This document shows positions 1-12,900 of a DNA stretch of 64,000 nt, one piece after another (within the stretch, counting starts at the first letter, position 1; every line of letters begins with the position of its first letter). The stretch lies in the NCBI RefSeq assembly GCF_030867145.1, contig NC_134429.1, positions 17,024,615 to 17,088,614 of the forward strand, in the 5' to 3' direction. Below the pieces are notes generated by a model. That model worked only from the letters and a program-made list of their open reading frames with translations, ran no database searches and was not told where the DNA came from. The position numbers were made by a program, and so were the translations under genes. Source of the DNA: Opisthocomus hoazin (Eukaryota > Chordata > Aves > Opisthocomiformes > Opisthocomidae).

Positions 1-3000
1 TCACATCAGTTCTTTTGCTAGCTAGCAAAACCAGACCTTGACAGTTCTCTGTATAGGGATCTGCTCTGAACCGGTGGCCTGGGCAGCAGCTGGCACGCTC
101 CGGAAGATCTCTGGGTAAATCTTTTTTTCCTGCCTGTGGCAGGAAAATCACATGAATACCCTTCAAGGCAGAGATCTTGCAGGATAGTACTGGGAAAGTC
201 ATAAGACAGAGCTTTTCCTTATGCACATGTGGTGTGTTAGCCTTGGCTAACAGCAAGAGTCCCACCCAGCTGCACACTCATTCTCCTCCCTCAGCAGGAA
301 AGGGGGAGAAAATAGGAAAAAAACAGGAGCGGGAAAGCTCATGGGCTGAGACAAAGACAGGGAAGTCACCAATAACTGTTGCAGGCAAAACAGATGCGAT
401 TTGGGGAAAAGTAACTTCATTTATTGCCAATTAAAATATAAACTAATCACAAATTTGGGTAGTGGAAAACAAAAGACAGACATTAACCCAACCCCTTTTC
501 CTGGCCCCTTTTCCCAGACTCAGTTTCACCCCTTCAATCCAGACTCCCCTACCCACCTCCCTGCCCAGAAGTGATGCTGGGGGTGTTGGAGGCAGGGAGT
601 CAAGGTCAGTACAAAGCGGTTTCTCTCTGCTGCTCCTTCCCTGTGCTCCAGCATGGGATCCCCACAGGCTGCAGTCCTGCAGGAAAATCTCCTCCAGCGT
701 GGGTCCTTCATGGGCTGCATTTTCTTCAGGAATATCCATTTGCCCGCAGGCTGCTGTGTGAACATCTGCTCTGGCACGGTCCCTTCCACAGGCTGCAGGG
801 TATGTCTGGTCTGGTATGAGTCCTGCATGGGCTGCAGAGGATATCTACACCACCACGGAGCACCTCCTCCTCCTCCTCCGACCTTGCTCTTCCTCTGTTG
901 TTTCTCACTTTGTTTTTTCCTGCTCCTGCTCCCTCCATCTGATGTTTTCTGCCATTTATTAAATATGTTTTCACAGAGGCGTCACCAGCTTCGCTTTCAC
1001 CTTCAAAGGCTTTGACCTTCGGTGGGTCTGATACAAGGCTGACTGGAACCAGCACAAGGCAGCCCCTGACTTCTCCCCAGAGGCCACGTCTGCAACCCCC
1101 CGTTACCAAATCCGCTCTGCATATAGCCCACCTAGTATAACAAGCTGTATCCCACAGATGCAGCTAGGGAAATGGGGATGAGAGAGGAACTCCAGAAAGA
1201 GGAGAAGACTGAGATTCTGTCAGAATGAAATGCGTGGGGTGCCCAGCAGGATGCTGCAGGGGGGAGGGGTTGTGACGGGAGGGTGATATCTCACGCTGCT
1301 GATTTCCAGTGTCTCTGCATTAGCCCCGTTAGTGCCAGTGACAAAGATGTTTTCTGGGAAGGGCTGGCCAGCTAATTTAGCCGTAGAGAGCCTGCCGGCC
1401 TTCTGGCTCGCTGCTCCAGGAACAGCCTGCCCCATGCAAAGTGCCCGTGATTGCAGCAGTGCGTGGCTGGCTCCAAACAGAGAGGGATGCAGCCAGGCTG
1501 TCTGTCGGGTGGTCCGGGACATGCACAGGTCTTTGCGTCCATCTGCAGCTGTGAGGGTAAACAAGGCTAAAAAGCCCCTGGAGAGCTGTCTGGTTTGGTC
1601 ATTCCCTGTCCCTGCTGGGCTCCTGGGCGCTGTTTCACAGATTGACCTTCACAGCCTGGGGCTGTGCTGCTTTGCTGTAACTGGTGTTGTGAAACACGGG
1701 TTTTGTGTTCAGTCGCTTCTGTGCAGTATGTTTTCGATCGGTCAGCAGGGAGGACAACTGCTCTTTACCTTCCCGGTGGCTCTCCAGGTCAGAGAGACGC
1801 TCAGGAGGGAGAGGCTGTGCTGGAAACCCAATCAGGACAGAGCAGGCACGAGCTCTTCTTACCTCTTCTGCCGCGTTTTGAGGTTTCTTGAAGATGGGAC
1901 CCATCTCTGAGCCAGTGAAAGGCCATTCAGTTGCAAGGAGGGGCTGAAAAACATGAAAGCGAAACTTATGAAACACTGCTGAGCCAAGGAAGACTGAGAC
2001 TCCATCGTGGCTGTGGGTACACAGGTCCTTTTTTGGGGAAAAGCACAGAGCTAATTGCTCTTGGAGAGAAGGCAAAGAAATGGGGATATTGAGTGAATTG
2101 CTGCAAAATACACTGAGTTGGAGACTTGAAAAACTCAAATTTTTTTTAATGAACTCATAAAAACAGAGTGAAAATGGAGAAGGAATGGGATGACAATGTG
2201 TAATATGGAAAGAGGGTGAGCGACCTACATGTGTGCTTCTCTTTGGCTTTGAGTGAAGATCACTGCACAGACTGTGAAGGAAAGTCTGGGGAGGATGGTA
2301 GCAGAGACAGAATAGAACAGGAGTTCGCAGAAATGAGGATCAGCAAAACTGTGAGCATCTAGATCTACTGTAATTAGTAAGGAGGTCTTCTGCACCCCTG
2401 TTCACCAAAATTTGGGCACAACTCTGGGGCACAGGCATAGGGCTGCATAGGCTCCACTTGCATATTTTGAGCACTGCCAGAGCCTGGGCTGCTACTGGAA
2501 ATACTGAAGTGAAGAGGTGGTATTGAAGAGAATAGCACTACCTGTGTGCATCTGAGGAAGGCAATAGGATGGCAGGGCCCCTGAGGTGCATAATCTCCCT
2601 AGATTTTATGCATAACAGGGGGCATGACCATGTTCTCCTCTTTGAAGATATTTTGTAATGTACTTTACATGGTAATGGCAGTTCGTTATTAACATTTCCA
2701 GCTCACGGTGTGTTAAGGATACCCTCCTCCCCAGCTCCCCATTTTCCACTCTTCTGTATTATCTGAGCCATAACATCACCAGCAATACTCCCTTTTGACT
2801 GCAGCCTGGACAGATGCTGCAGTGCTTGGGGAGGGGTGAGGCATGGCCGATTAATCTGTGCTCAGAGAGGCTGACTGCTGGGATTAGTGCTTCAGATGCT
2901 CTTAACATCTGCAGCTCCAGGACAGCCCCAAATTCATCAGCACTGGAAGCCGGAGGGTAGCAGCAAGGCTGGTAAGAGCACTTATGGGGGGGTTTGCCTA

Positions 3001-6000
3001 TTGAATTGCCACTGCCAGGTAGCAAGACAAGATGAAAATCTTATGGGAGAGGTGGCAGCTGTGCCGTTGTCTTGGCACTTCCAAATCTGTCATAGTTTCT
3101 TGGCCGTGTCTGTGATTCCCAAGACTAAGGAGGGTGGTGTTGGCTGTGCAGAGAGAGCAAGGCCAAGGAGAGGGCTGGAAAGACCCTGCAGAGCAGGCAC
3201 AATGGAAATGTGTCAGCCCTGAAAGTCTCAAGGCTCCAGTTCCTTGTGCTGGGGAGGTGGAATGAGGATAGCCATGGGCCCTGGCAAGTCACAGAGTGCT
3301 GCCAAACCAGAGGTAGGGAGAGGGAATGTGTTACTGGGGTTTTATGTGGTTGCTGTGGTTTATCTCCCTGTCCAAAACCAGTCCCTTCCCACTGGTCTGC
3401 TGACCTGAGCTGGCCTTTGCTACTCTGGGCTTCACTCCTTGCTCTGACTCCATTTTTTTCCTGCACTAACTTTTTATTTCTCTTTATCACAGGGTTTTAT
3501 GAGCCTTTCGTTTGTGGAGACAGGCAGCACAGGGAATGAGAAGAGACTTCTGAGCAGCCATGGATGGGTTACAGCTGCGGGTAAGGCTCACCTTGTGCAA
3601 ATCACAAACTTCCACCATCTTTCAGAGCCCCCAGCAGCTAAGGGGAAAGAAAATACCAGCTCCATCTATGTCTAGTGAGCCTGTTAGCTGGGAGTGACTC
3701 CCTTGCCTATCACCGCAGGGGACTCCAGGAGGCTGTTCGGGATTAAGTCCAGAGAGTGCCTGAGCTCCCAGCTTAAGCTCCCCCACCTCCCCTTCCTGCG
3801 AACACCCCAGCCTGCCCCCTCCCAAGCCCGCCGAGGGACGGTGGCTGGAGGCACTCAGGGACTGTCCATCTCATGAGTTAATTGCCTCCTGTTCAGATGT
3901 CAGGAGGAGATGAAGCAGCTATAAATAGATTGCAAAGCCCTCATGGTTGCAGCTGTGATCACACACATGGCAGAGAAGCATTAGGAAGAATTAACATTCA
4001 ATCTCTCAGGCACTTTCCTGAGAGCAAATGCCATTCTGTCCCTGTCTCTTAATCTCCTCACCCAGGGGAGGTCAGCAGCAGTTTCTGAAGGGTCTGAATG
4101 GGTCAAATGGACAGGAGAACCCAGAGCAGGACTGTTGGGCAGCCAAGAATGGCCTCTTCAGGTGGAGCGACCGAGCAGCACCTGCCCGTGATGACCAGCT
4201 GCATTTAGGAGCATGGCAAGGTGCTCTGCTCCCCCCTCGCTGGGGCTGGGGTCAGACAGTGTGGTTTTGTTATAGTACGCACGTGCTGAGATGACTGACA
4301 ACAGCCTCTGGGACCGGGACGGCTCCTGGTGATGGTACGTGCAGGGGACTGGGGCTCGTTCGGGCTGTTCCTAGCTGGGGTTGAGACGTGTCTCTGATGG
4401 AGCGGCTTGCAGGGTCTGTGGTGGTCTGTCTATGTCAGCACGGTGGGGCAGGACGCTGCACATGGGTGATGTATGTGAAATCCCCATTTCTTCCCTTCCC
4501 CCCCCCTCCAAGTTTTCAAAGCTCATGGGGGAAAATTGTAGCATGCGGATAACCTACACATGGGAAGCTGTGTGCACTTGTTCCTGCATGTGTTTGCATT
4601 TATTTGCATGCGTCTGAGTTCTTGGTAGCCTCCCTTCCCCTACCTTGCTGTCTTTATGCTGTTAGCAGTGATGGTCACTGAGCAGTGTACATGAGATGGA
4701 GGAACCAGCTGAAAGGGAGGTAAGACCAGACGGGTCCTGGAGTGGGAAGTGTGAGGAGTCTGTCTGTAGGTATCTATCATCTGTTTGCCTGACAGGCTTC
4801 CAGGTACGGGGAGAGTTGTATTTTTCCTGAAAGGTGGGTTAGAGGATAGACCATCTCCTCAGGGTGATGAATATTCCTCACACTTTTGCATATTTGATAC
4901 CCTGTCAACACGAGAGAGATCCACGTCTCTAGTTTCATAGCATTGCCATGATTTCATTGCATTGCCACTAGACTAAGGGTCAGAGTACGAAAGAGACATT
5001 CAGGGCACTCATCATCCACCAGAGGCAAAGGGGAGCCTGGACTAAAGGCTGAGAGTTCAGTGTTGGTATCTTTGGATCCTTGGTTAGTGGTCTAGGGAGT
5101 CTGGAGATCATGAGATGAGGCACATATCAGAAAAACCTTTTCCTTTCACCCCACTCTTAGGGACTCAGGAATCAGTTTCTCAGTGAAGCAAGGAAAGAGG
5201 CAGAAAAATGGTCAGAGAAACTGCAGGTCAGTGGAGGAGTCACCTTAATATGACAGGACTAAACCCAAGAAAGTCATCCCATGACTACTCCAGGGCAGAG
5301 AGGGTCCTGTCACACTCCTTGCTGCAGGAAAACAGCATCTCATTGCATCTCTAGGAAACATCCTTCAGCATAAACTGAAGCCTGCCAGCATGAGGGTGAT
5401 TAAAGAGACCTCAGTACAGAGGCTACTGCTTGTGTGGATGTGATCTGCCTACTAAGGCACTGTATGCGACTGTGTATGTCTAAACTGAGCTGGTTTTGGT
5501 GTCAAAATGGCATTCCCCTGTTTAGGAACACATGGCACTCAGCTGGAATATGGACTGCATCTGTGCTCTGGGAGGCTCAGGTCTGTGTGGATCTGCAGGC
5601 ACCTGTACGGTCTTAAGCCAACCTTGAAGTCTTAGTTATGTTATGGAAGAAATCAAAGTAAGCTACACCTGCAGAAATTTATGTGGAAATGCCTGAACTG
5701 GATAAAGAGCTTCAGAAATAATTGTGATGTATTTCTGTTATTGTATAGAAAATGGAATTGCAACCTAGAGTTTCAGCAGGGGCTAGATTCCCCAGCTGGG
5801 TCCCTACAGAGCCAGAACCTTGTGCAAGTCCGGAATTCGCTCTGCAGATTCCCTTGTTGTGAGTGACAAGGCCCAGCTGACTTGCAGAAGCTTTTGCATG
5901 AACTATCCTGTATCTCAAAAAAGAAGAAAGGGCCACGTGGAAATCTAAAAGGAGTATTTTAGTCTATCCTACAAGTGAGTCCAGACAACCTGAAACAGCT

Positions 6001-6798
6001 TTGGAATATGGACCATATTGGATGCAAATGATACACCATATGTTTTAGAACATTAGTTGCCAAACTTTCAAAAGCACCCTATTGACCTCCTACAGTTGGT
6101 GAAAGAGCACAGCTCGTGCTTAGGCACCTAATCATTTGTCATCCATTCCTTGTTTTTCTCTAACATTTATATGGTGGTATCACCAGCCTGGATGGTCTCC
6201 AGTGTTGTGAGAGCTGCACAAACTCAAAATATTAGCCAGTTTTCCAAAACACGGCATCTGTAAATGCCAAGCTTACAGATGGTACATGATATAATGGGAA
6301 TTACAGGCACAAGATAAAAGGGTGAGGGCAGTATATGGTGAAAAATTCCATCTTTCATCTATATAAGCTGGATCTGCTCAGATGATCTGGCCGGTGGATG
6401 CTGTGAACAGATGCTGGACTCTGGGAAATAGGAGATGGAGAGCTATCAAGGAAGAAGTCATGATGGTTGAGAAGGGAGGAAATGAGTGCTGTAACAGTGA
6501 ATTCTGCCAGCCTGGGCTGATGAGATTCACCTGCAGGGAGGGGAAAAGGCAAGAGGAGTGTGTGCTGTTCTTTTACAAGCACCAAGGCCATTAAGGTAAG
6601 GAGAGCAACATCTTGCAAACCTCTCTGAAAGGCAAGAAGTCATCTCTGGTTCCAGTTACTTCGATGTGGTCTGGTATTCCACAATACTACTGGAATTAGT
6701 CCGGCCTTATTCTCTGATGTAGTGTGCCTTTTTCAGCTAATTGGTATACGTGACAGGTAGTTTTTTTCTCTCTAAGATCGTATCTTTTCTGCTTACAG
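1..6798. other. Non-coding region upstream of the first LACTBL1 coding exon
   Basis: I found no convincing exon here. Open frames are short, overlap one another on both strands and match no family I know. Because the first recognised coding exon (6799-6943) begins at a strong splice acceptor, part of this stretch is probably a 5' intron of LACTBL1 with an upstream untranslated or coding exon that I could not place. The only internal structure I can point to is the degenerate tandem repeat at 660-850. Confidence 0.5.
660..850. repeat. Degenerate tandem repeat, about 40-bp period, GGCTGCA core
   Basis: The heptamer GGCTGCA or GGCTGCT recurs near 667, 713, 749, 791 and 830, at spacings of 46, 36, 42 and 39 bp. 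Each copy sits in a similar context of a CCTTCAT or CCTTCCA lead and an AGG-ATATCT-like trailer. The copies are diverged. The following stretch (about 860-1010) is C/T-rich. The block may be a relic of an avian interspersed repeat rather than a local satellite. The overlapping open frames on both strands are by-products. Confidence 0.4.
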
Positions 6799-6943
6799 CA
6801 GCCATCCGGCAGCCGGAGCCTCCTCAAGCTCACTGTTATGGAGGTGAAGTGGATTCACATGTTGTTTATCTTCTTCTTCCTGTTGTCTGTTGCAATGACG
6901 GGCTGTTTTCTGTGGCAGTACAGCCTCCCCAAGGTGGAGCCCC
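6799..6943 (+). CDS. LACTBL1: LACTBL1 coding exon 1 (membrane anchor)
   Basis: The acceptor is a pyrimidine-rich tract ending GCTTACAG at 6798 and the donor is GTGAGT at 6944. The likely ATG is 6838-6840. The exon encodes a short basic N-terminus, a run of Phe/Leu/Ile/Val through about residue 26, then SLPKVEP. It ends in phase 1. The 39 nt between the acceptor and the ATG contain no stop in the same frame, so this could be an internal coding exon. Confidence 0.8.
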
Positions 6944-9900
6944 GTGAGTAGTCATCTTTAAGCTTGGCCATGGTTTGGCACAGAAATTTATGAGACCAAT
7001 AAACGCCTTTCTCCCCATGTGGACTTTTGTCCCCAAAGAGCATTTCCCCAAACAGCACACAAATTCACCTCCTCCTAGCTGGTGCAAGGACACAGAGGAG
7101 ATGAACATTGGGTTGATGGAGTACCATGTAACTCTGCTGGTATCCAGAGAAGTGCCAGTACTTCTGGCTTCAACCTAGATTAATTGATATATCAAGGAGA
7201 CATTTTATTTTACATTCTCTATCTTTCTTCTTTAGCATCTTGTTGTAAAAGTCACTTCAGCTTAGAATGGGTTTTGTTTTACAGCTTAACATGTGTTTCA
7301 GCTTATGGGTTTGTTTCCTTTGTTTTTCCCCTAGTCTTAGATCTTTGAACTGGCTCAAGCCCCCAGTTCACACTAGAACTCCCTTACGCTGATTATGGAA
7401 AACTCAACAGATAGACCAGCCACTGTATGCGCAAGGATGAAATATATGCAGTGTAACTGGATCAGAGTTTTAAGTAGCCCAAAGGGTGCATAAAATCCAC
7501 AGTGAAAGTGCCAGAAGTACTTCATAGACCAATGTCTGAAAAGATTTCAGACTTTACATTTTTATCACAGAGTATCAGAGGCTGCCTGTAGGCTCTTGTG
7601 TATCCACTCCCATTCATCTCAAAGTTTTCGTAGTGCCATTTCACTTCTCATCTGCATTTCTAATGTTTCGTGCTCGGTTGGTAAGCAAAAAGATAAATAA
7701 GCATTTTGTTTACAGCTTACAGAGCAGAGGAGTTGTGTTTATGAACACCTTGGGATCAACTGGGAAAACAGTGCCTCCAAGTAAGAGAGTTCCAATCTCT
7801 TACTGAGTTTAAAGATCTTCACTTGCCACAAAAATTTATTATATGTCTCTGGCATATGCAGGATGCAGCTAATTCACAAGACATGTGAAAGGCTGTTATA
7901 GTGTCAGATGCATGGGACAACCCTGTCCTCCTGAACCCAGACACAGACTTTCCCCTAGACATGGGCAGAGCACTTTCATGGGGTCTAAACCCACTGTCAG
8001 GTACCCTACAGAATCTTCTGTAGTCCCGTTTCCTTACTATTCCAGGTTGCAGAGGCAGTTGAAGCCTACTGCAGCTCCTGTTCATTCGTGTACTGTACCT
8101 TGTTGGAATAAGCAATAACAGAGCACAGTGCCCTCTTAAAGTGCTGTTTTATGTGAGATGATAGAAACAATTCAAGAATGTCTCTTTGCCTATGCCAAAG
8201 TGTCCTCCAGCTTTGGACAACAGAAGCAAAAAAGCTCGTGCTGACTCCTGGATGAGGTTAAAGCTTGTTAGTGTCTAGTCAAGTCACGTGTGCTATCTTT
8301 GAAATGTTTTCCAGGCCCATCTGTGATGGAAGTGAGATCAGAAGCTGTGCAGATGTGCCCTCGCTATCCTGAACCAGTACCTCTGGACCACCCAATCCCT
8401 GTTCTGAAGGACGCGTTGGAGAAGGTCTGTGAGGAGAAGGGAACAGAGGGAGACAGAACTCATGACTGCTTTTCTGGAGGTGCAAAGAGAAGAATATGTA
8501 TTTTGCCCCTGAGCATCTCTGGGGAAGGAGGTGGGGAATCGAGGAGGTGGAGAACATGTGAATCTCGAAAGGAGTATATAAAACTCCTTCAATGAACTTA
8601 CAAAACAGGTCAATAAGCAGTTGTTTTATCCTAACGGTAAGCTATGATGAAGAAACATTATTACTTGTCCATCAGAAGGTCTGGTGAACATACATCATCA
8701 CAAAATGACGGCTCTTGGCACCTCGTCTACTTTTATGTCCTGGAAAGCAGGTGACTCATGTAGCTAGTTCCTATTCATCAGTGACTGCCATTTCATTAAT
8801 TTATTCTTTTGCTGGCTTTCCCCATGCCACCATTTAAAAATTAAAAAGCGACTTGTAGGTAACTGCAAGAAAGGGAATGGAGGGGAAGGGGAAAAGGGAA
8901 GGGGATCTGCATCTGAATGAAAGAGACCTGGTTTTCCTCAGTATGATATACTGTCTCTGAAATTTTAGCACTATCTGAAATTCTGGTAAGGTCTATTCGC
9001 AACGAGGAAGTACTGCAGTAGTGCCTTGACTGTATGGGCCAGAAGGACAGTCATGCTCTGGCAGGACACTCCTGATTTTGTAGATCCCTATCATATAAAA
9101 TAGCCTCTCATTTGTCTCTTTCTGGTGAGTAGCTTAATTAGTCATAATAGAAGCTGTCCCACAGCTCTGATCGTTCTTTTTACAATTCTTTGAATCTTTT
9201 CCAGTTCTAGCCTACTGTTGTGGACATGCAGGAAATCAGTACAGTATTCAAGGTGCAAGTGAATCAGGGATTTATACAGTGATAAAATGGTGTTTTCTGT
9301 TTCATTTTATGTTGCTTCTCTAATAATTCCTCATATTTGATATATCTTTTTTCTGCCACAGGGCACTGAGCAAATGTTTACACAGGAGCCTCCATCATAG
9401 CCCCAAGGTCTTGTTCCTGAGAGCTAATGACCAGCTCACTGCCCATCTGTGTGCAGGTGTTGTGAAGTTAGGCTTGATTTCCTGCATGCACAACGCTTTA
9501 TCTGCACTGAATTTCAATTGCTATCACTTCACATTCACTTTTATGAAGTTTCTGCTGCTGTCTCTGGGGTTACTGTAGAGATTTATTTTATTATTCAATT
9601 AGGATTAGTCAAGGAGGTGGGGTGGTGCATAACATTGAGTGTCCATCAGAGAGTCATCTAACCTCCCTGCTTTGTGCTCCTCAGACGTGAAGTATCCAAG
9701 CACTTCTCTGATGTAGGCTGGTAAAACTATTCCTATTTTGCAGATGGAATAAGGCACAGAGAACCTGAACACTAGATGCGTAGGAAGACATAGGTATTTG
9801 AGGGGGACTGAGGCACCAGAACCTCAGAAGTATATCTTCATGTGCCCTTAGGTTCTGCCTAAGTCTGTGGACACTTGAACCCACGCTAAAGATCTTTCCC

Positions 9901-12900
9901 TACCTGAGACAAACTACCATCCTGTGCCAGGCCAGGGACCCTGGAACTGGGATTCTGTACAGTGCCAGATGTGATTATACTGCATACAGGGGAGGACTTT
10001 TTCCTAGCCCACAGAAGTTCAAAACAGGAGAGTGGCATTTGCTCATGCATGAGGCTTAAGGAAACATTTGTCTTCTGAGGGTAAATACTTTTGTTTATCA
10101 GAAAAGCCTACATTTTCCTCAGAAGAGTCTTGCTGGTGGCCAAATCCAAGTGTTGAGTATTCGATGACACTCAAGTCAAGAAGACCATTACGTATTTCTA
10201 TCAACTTTCTGCAGGTCCAGGCAGGTCTACATGCCAGACTTTCTCTGAGAGAAGTCTAAGGAGGACCATGCTTGCTGACATGAGACCAGTCTGTTCTCTG
10301 GAGGTGCTGGTGTGCCCAGCTATACTAGATGAGCTACTGGCAGATGGGGAGGAGAGAGCAAAGAACCACTACAGAAGGACTTGGCACAAGTTGGATGTTC
10401 CCACTGCTGGCTGTTGGTGTGCCTCATCAGTCCATTCGGTAAAAAGGTCCGGAGGACATGATTTGGCTTGGCCTTTCCTGTCTCAAGTACTGGGCTTGGA
10501 AGGCCATTTCTTATGTCTTAACCTCTCTGCACAGAAGATAACCTATGCATGATGATGACATAGCTTTGAAAAAGTCATAGAAGAGCAAGACCAATGCATT
10601 CTGCTTGCAGGAGATGGGTGGAGCACAGCTGGCTGATAAGGTCTACACAGTCCTGGCACAACAGGGAGCAAAGAGCAGTCACAGCCCTCTAACTGCTCAG
10701 TGCATTTTCTCAGATGGCAGTTTAAACAGGAGTCCAAACTCTAGCATGTTTCATGACATGAAAAGTGTCGTGGAATATTTGAAAAGTCTGGATCTTTTTC
10801 TCATGCATCTTTGAACCTAAAATACTAGTGCAAAGGACAGAAGTGCACAGTACAATTTAAAAAGGGAGAAATTGCAATTATTAGGTTTTAATGTTTGGTT
10901 TTAATCATATAAACATCATAGGTATTAAAAGGATGAGCACCACATCTTCTACACGGTGGACTTGTAGATTGAAACAAAGGTACTGGATAACCCAGCATAA
11001 GCAATTCTGAGGAACGAGTACAGTTAAAATATTTTCTTATGCCAAAACACATTTGAAAAAATCACTTTCAAGTGCTTGGAAGTAAGGAGGGCTGATGTCC
11101 TGGGTCTTCTACCACCTGTTACAGACTAGATGCATTATAAGACTCTTCATTTAGATATTCATTATTTCCCATCATTCTCCAGGTAGATATGATGCTGCGC
11201 CAAAAGATTCATAGCTCTGGTCTCCCTGCCATATCTGCCATTGTTATCTACAACGACACTGTACTCTGGACAGGCAACTTCGGGAAGAAGAATGGTTCAG
11301 ACCCCTCCTCAGTGGTGCCCAATGAGTACACTATTTACAGGTGAGACAGATGTATCGCGGGCATGAGAGCTAGAAAAAGAGCAGATACACATATAGAGAT
11401 CTGATACCTGTCAATAGAGCCACCGTCACAAACTGCATCTTCTACTGGTTCAGATCCGTTGCAGAAACCTCTTCTGAGTTACACTGAAACTCTGTGAGAC
11501 AGTGCTTCAGCTAGTCCCTAAATCAGCATATGCTTGTGGCTTATTGAGTTGTTTACTCTGGATTTATTTTTTTTTATTTTTAATTTGATCTGACAATATT
11601 TTAAGCTGGAACAGCAGTGATCATTCTGAAGGACCTCTGAAAACATGTTACTCCTTACATTGGAATGTCTCCATGCTTTGAGGAGGCCTAGAGCACAAAT
11701 CTGAAGACTGAGAGCTAGCACAGGTTTTGTGAACAGCAGGAAGACAGTGCCATAGGATTTAAAAAAAAAAAAAAAGTTCTGTCTATCAAAAAATGGGAAG
11801 AATATCTACTGAACACATAAAGTAGAGCTGTATGCATATTCATTCTCTCAGTGAAGTCAAAGTCATATTAGCCATTATTTTTTACATGAAGATAGAATCA
11901 AGTCTCAGTGTGTCAAGAATCAGTATTAGTGTGTGTTAAAAACAAAAACAAATACAAGGGAAGTGTTTACTTCCTTTAAGGATCTATTTTCTGTGATTTA
12001 TAACTGTGCTATATATGAAACATACAGGCTGCACTCGGACTATCAAATGTTGTCCTCAGAACAAACAGTTTTGGGAAGTTTGTGCAGCTGTGAATAGCCG
12101 TTTTTTCCCAATCTGTATCATGGTAAAATCCCTTTGTAGATGACCTCATGCTGTTTCTTTTAGAATTGTAGAATGGTTTGGGTTGAAAGGGACTTTAAAG
12201 GTCGTCTAGTTCCAACCATTCTGCCATTGGCAGGGAGAGGAGAACACGTCCCTGGGTGGGCTCGAACCACCAACCTTTTGGTTAACAGCCAAATGCGCTG
12301 ACCAGTTGCGCCACAGAGACTGTTCTTAAGAATTTAGTGCCAGTCAGTGTCATTTATGGTCAGAACTACAACAGTATCTGATCATCTTTGAACGTCTGAC
12401 TTTCATTCTTGGCTAATTAAAACATTCCTGGAAAATGCTTTCGCTCTAGGCAATCTTGCACCGGTCCAAGAATTTCACCTCTAGCAGCACAATACGAATG
12501 TCCCTGGCTGTCCCTCTTAAGCATGGCCCCGTTTCCGAAAAGCAACTGAATAGAACTGGAATCCTATTCCAGAAGAGCTTTTGTCAATTTGACTATGTTC
12601 TGAAGCCATCCAAATATCAACTCTGAATATGAAATGTAAAACTTTATGGCATTTTAACATTAAAATTCCAGTAAGCTTCTTCCAACTTGTTATGGTATTT
12701 ACTAAACAATAATTTACAAAATATGTCATCTTATGAATGCTAAGTGAACAGAAGAAGTTCTGTAGCCCACGGCACTATTGGGTCGATACTACTCAAGGTG
12801 ATTTCACAGTCCAGAAAGGCCAGAGTGTCCTGGGTTTGGCCAGGACAGGGTTAATTTTCACTGGAATCCAGGAAGGGGCACAGCCGGGGGGTGGGGGCTG

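Larger units (their letters stand above)
8425..11182 (+). other. LACTBL1 intron 2
   Basis: This is a 2.76 kb intron. It contains a purine-rich tract (about 8873-8907, GGGGAA units) and relics of an ancient CR1/L3-type LINE and a MIR-like SINE, listed separately. The rest shows nothing I recognise. Confidence 0.75.
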
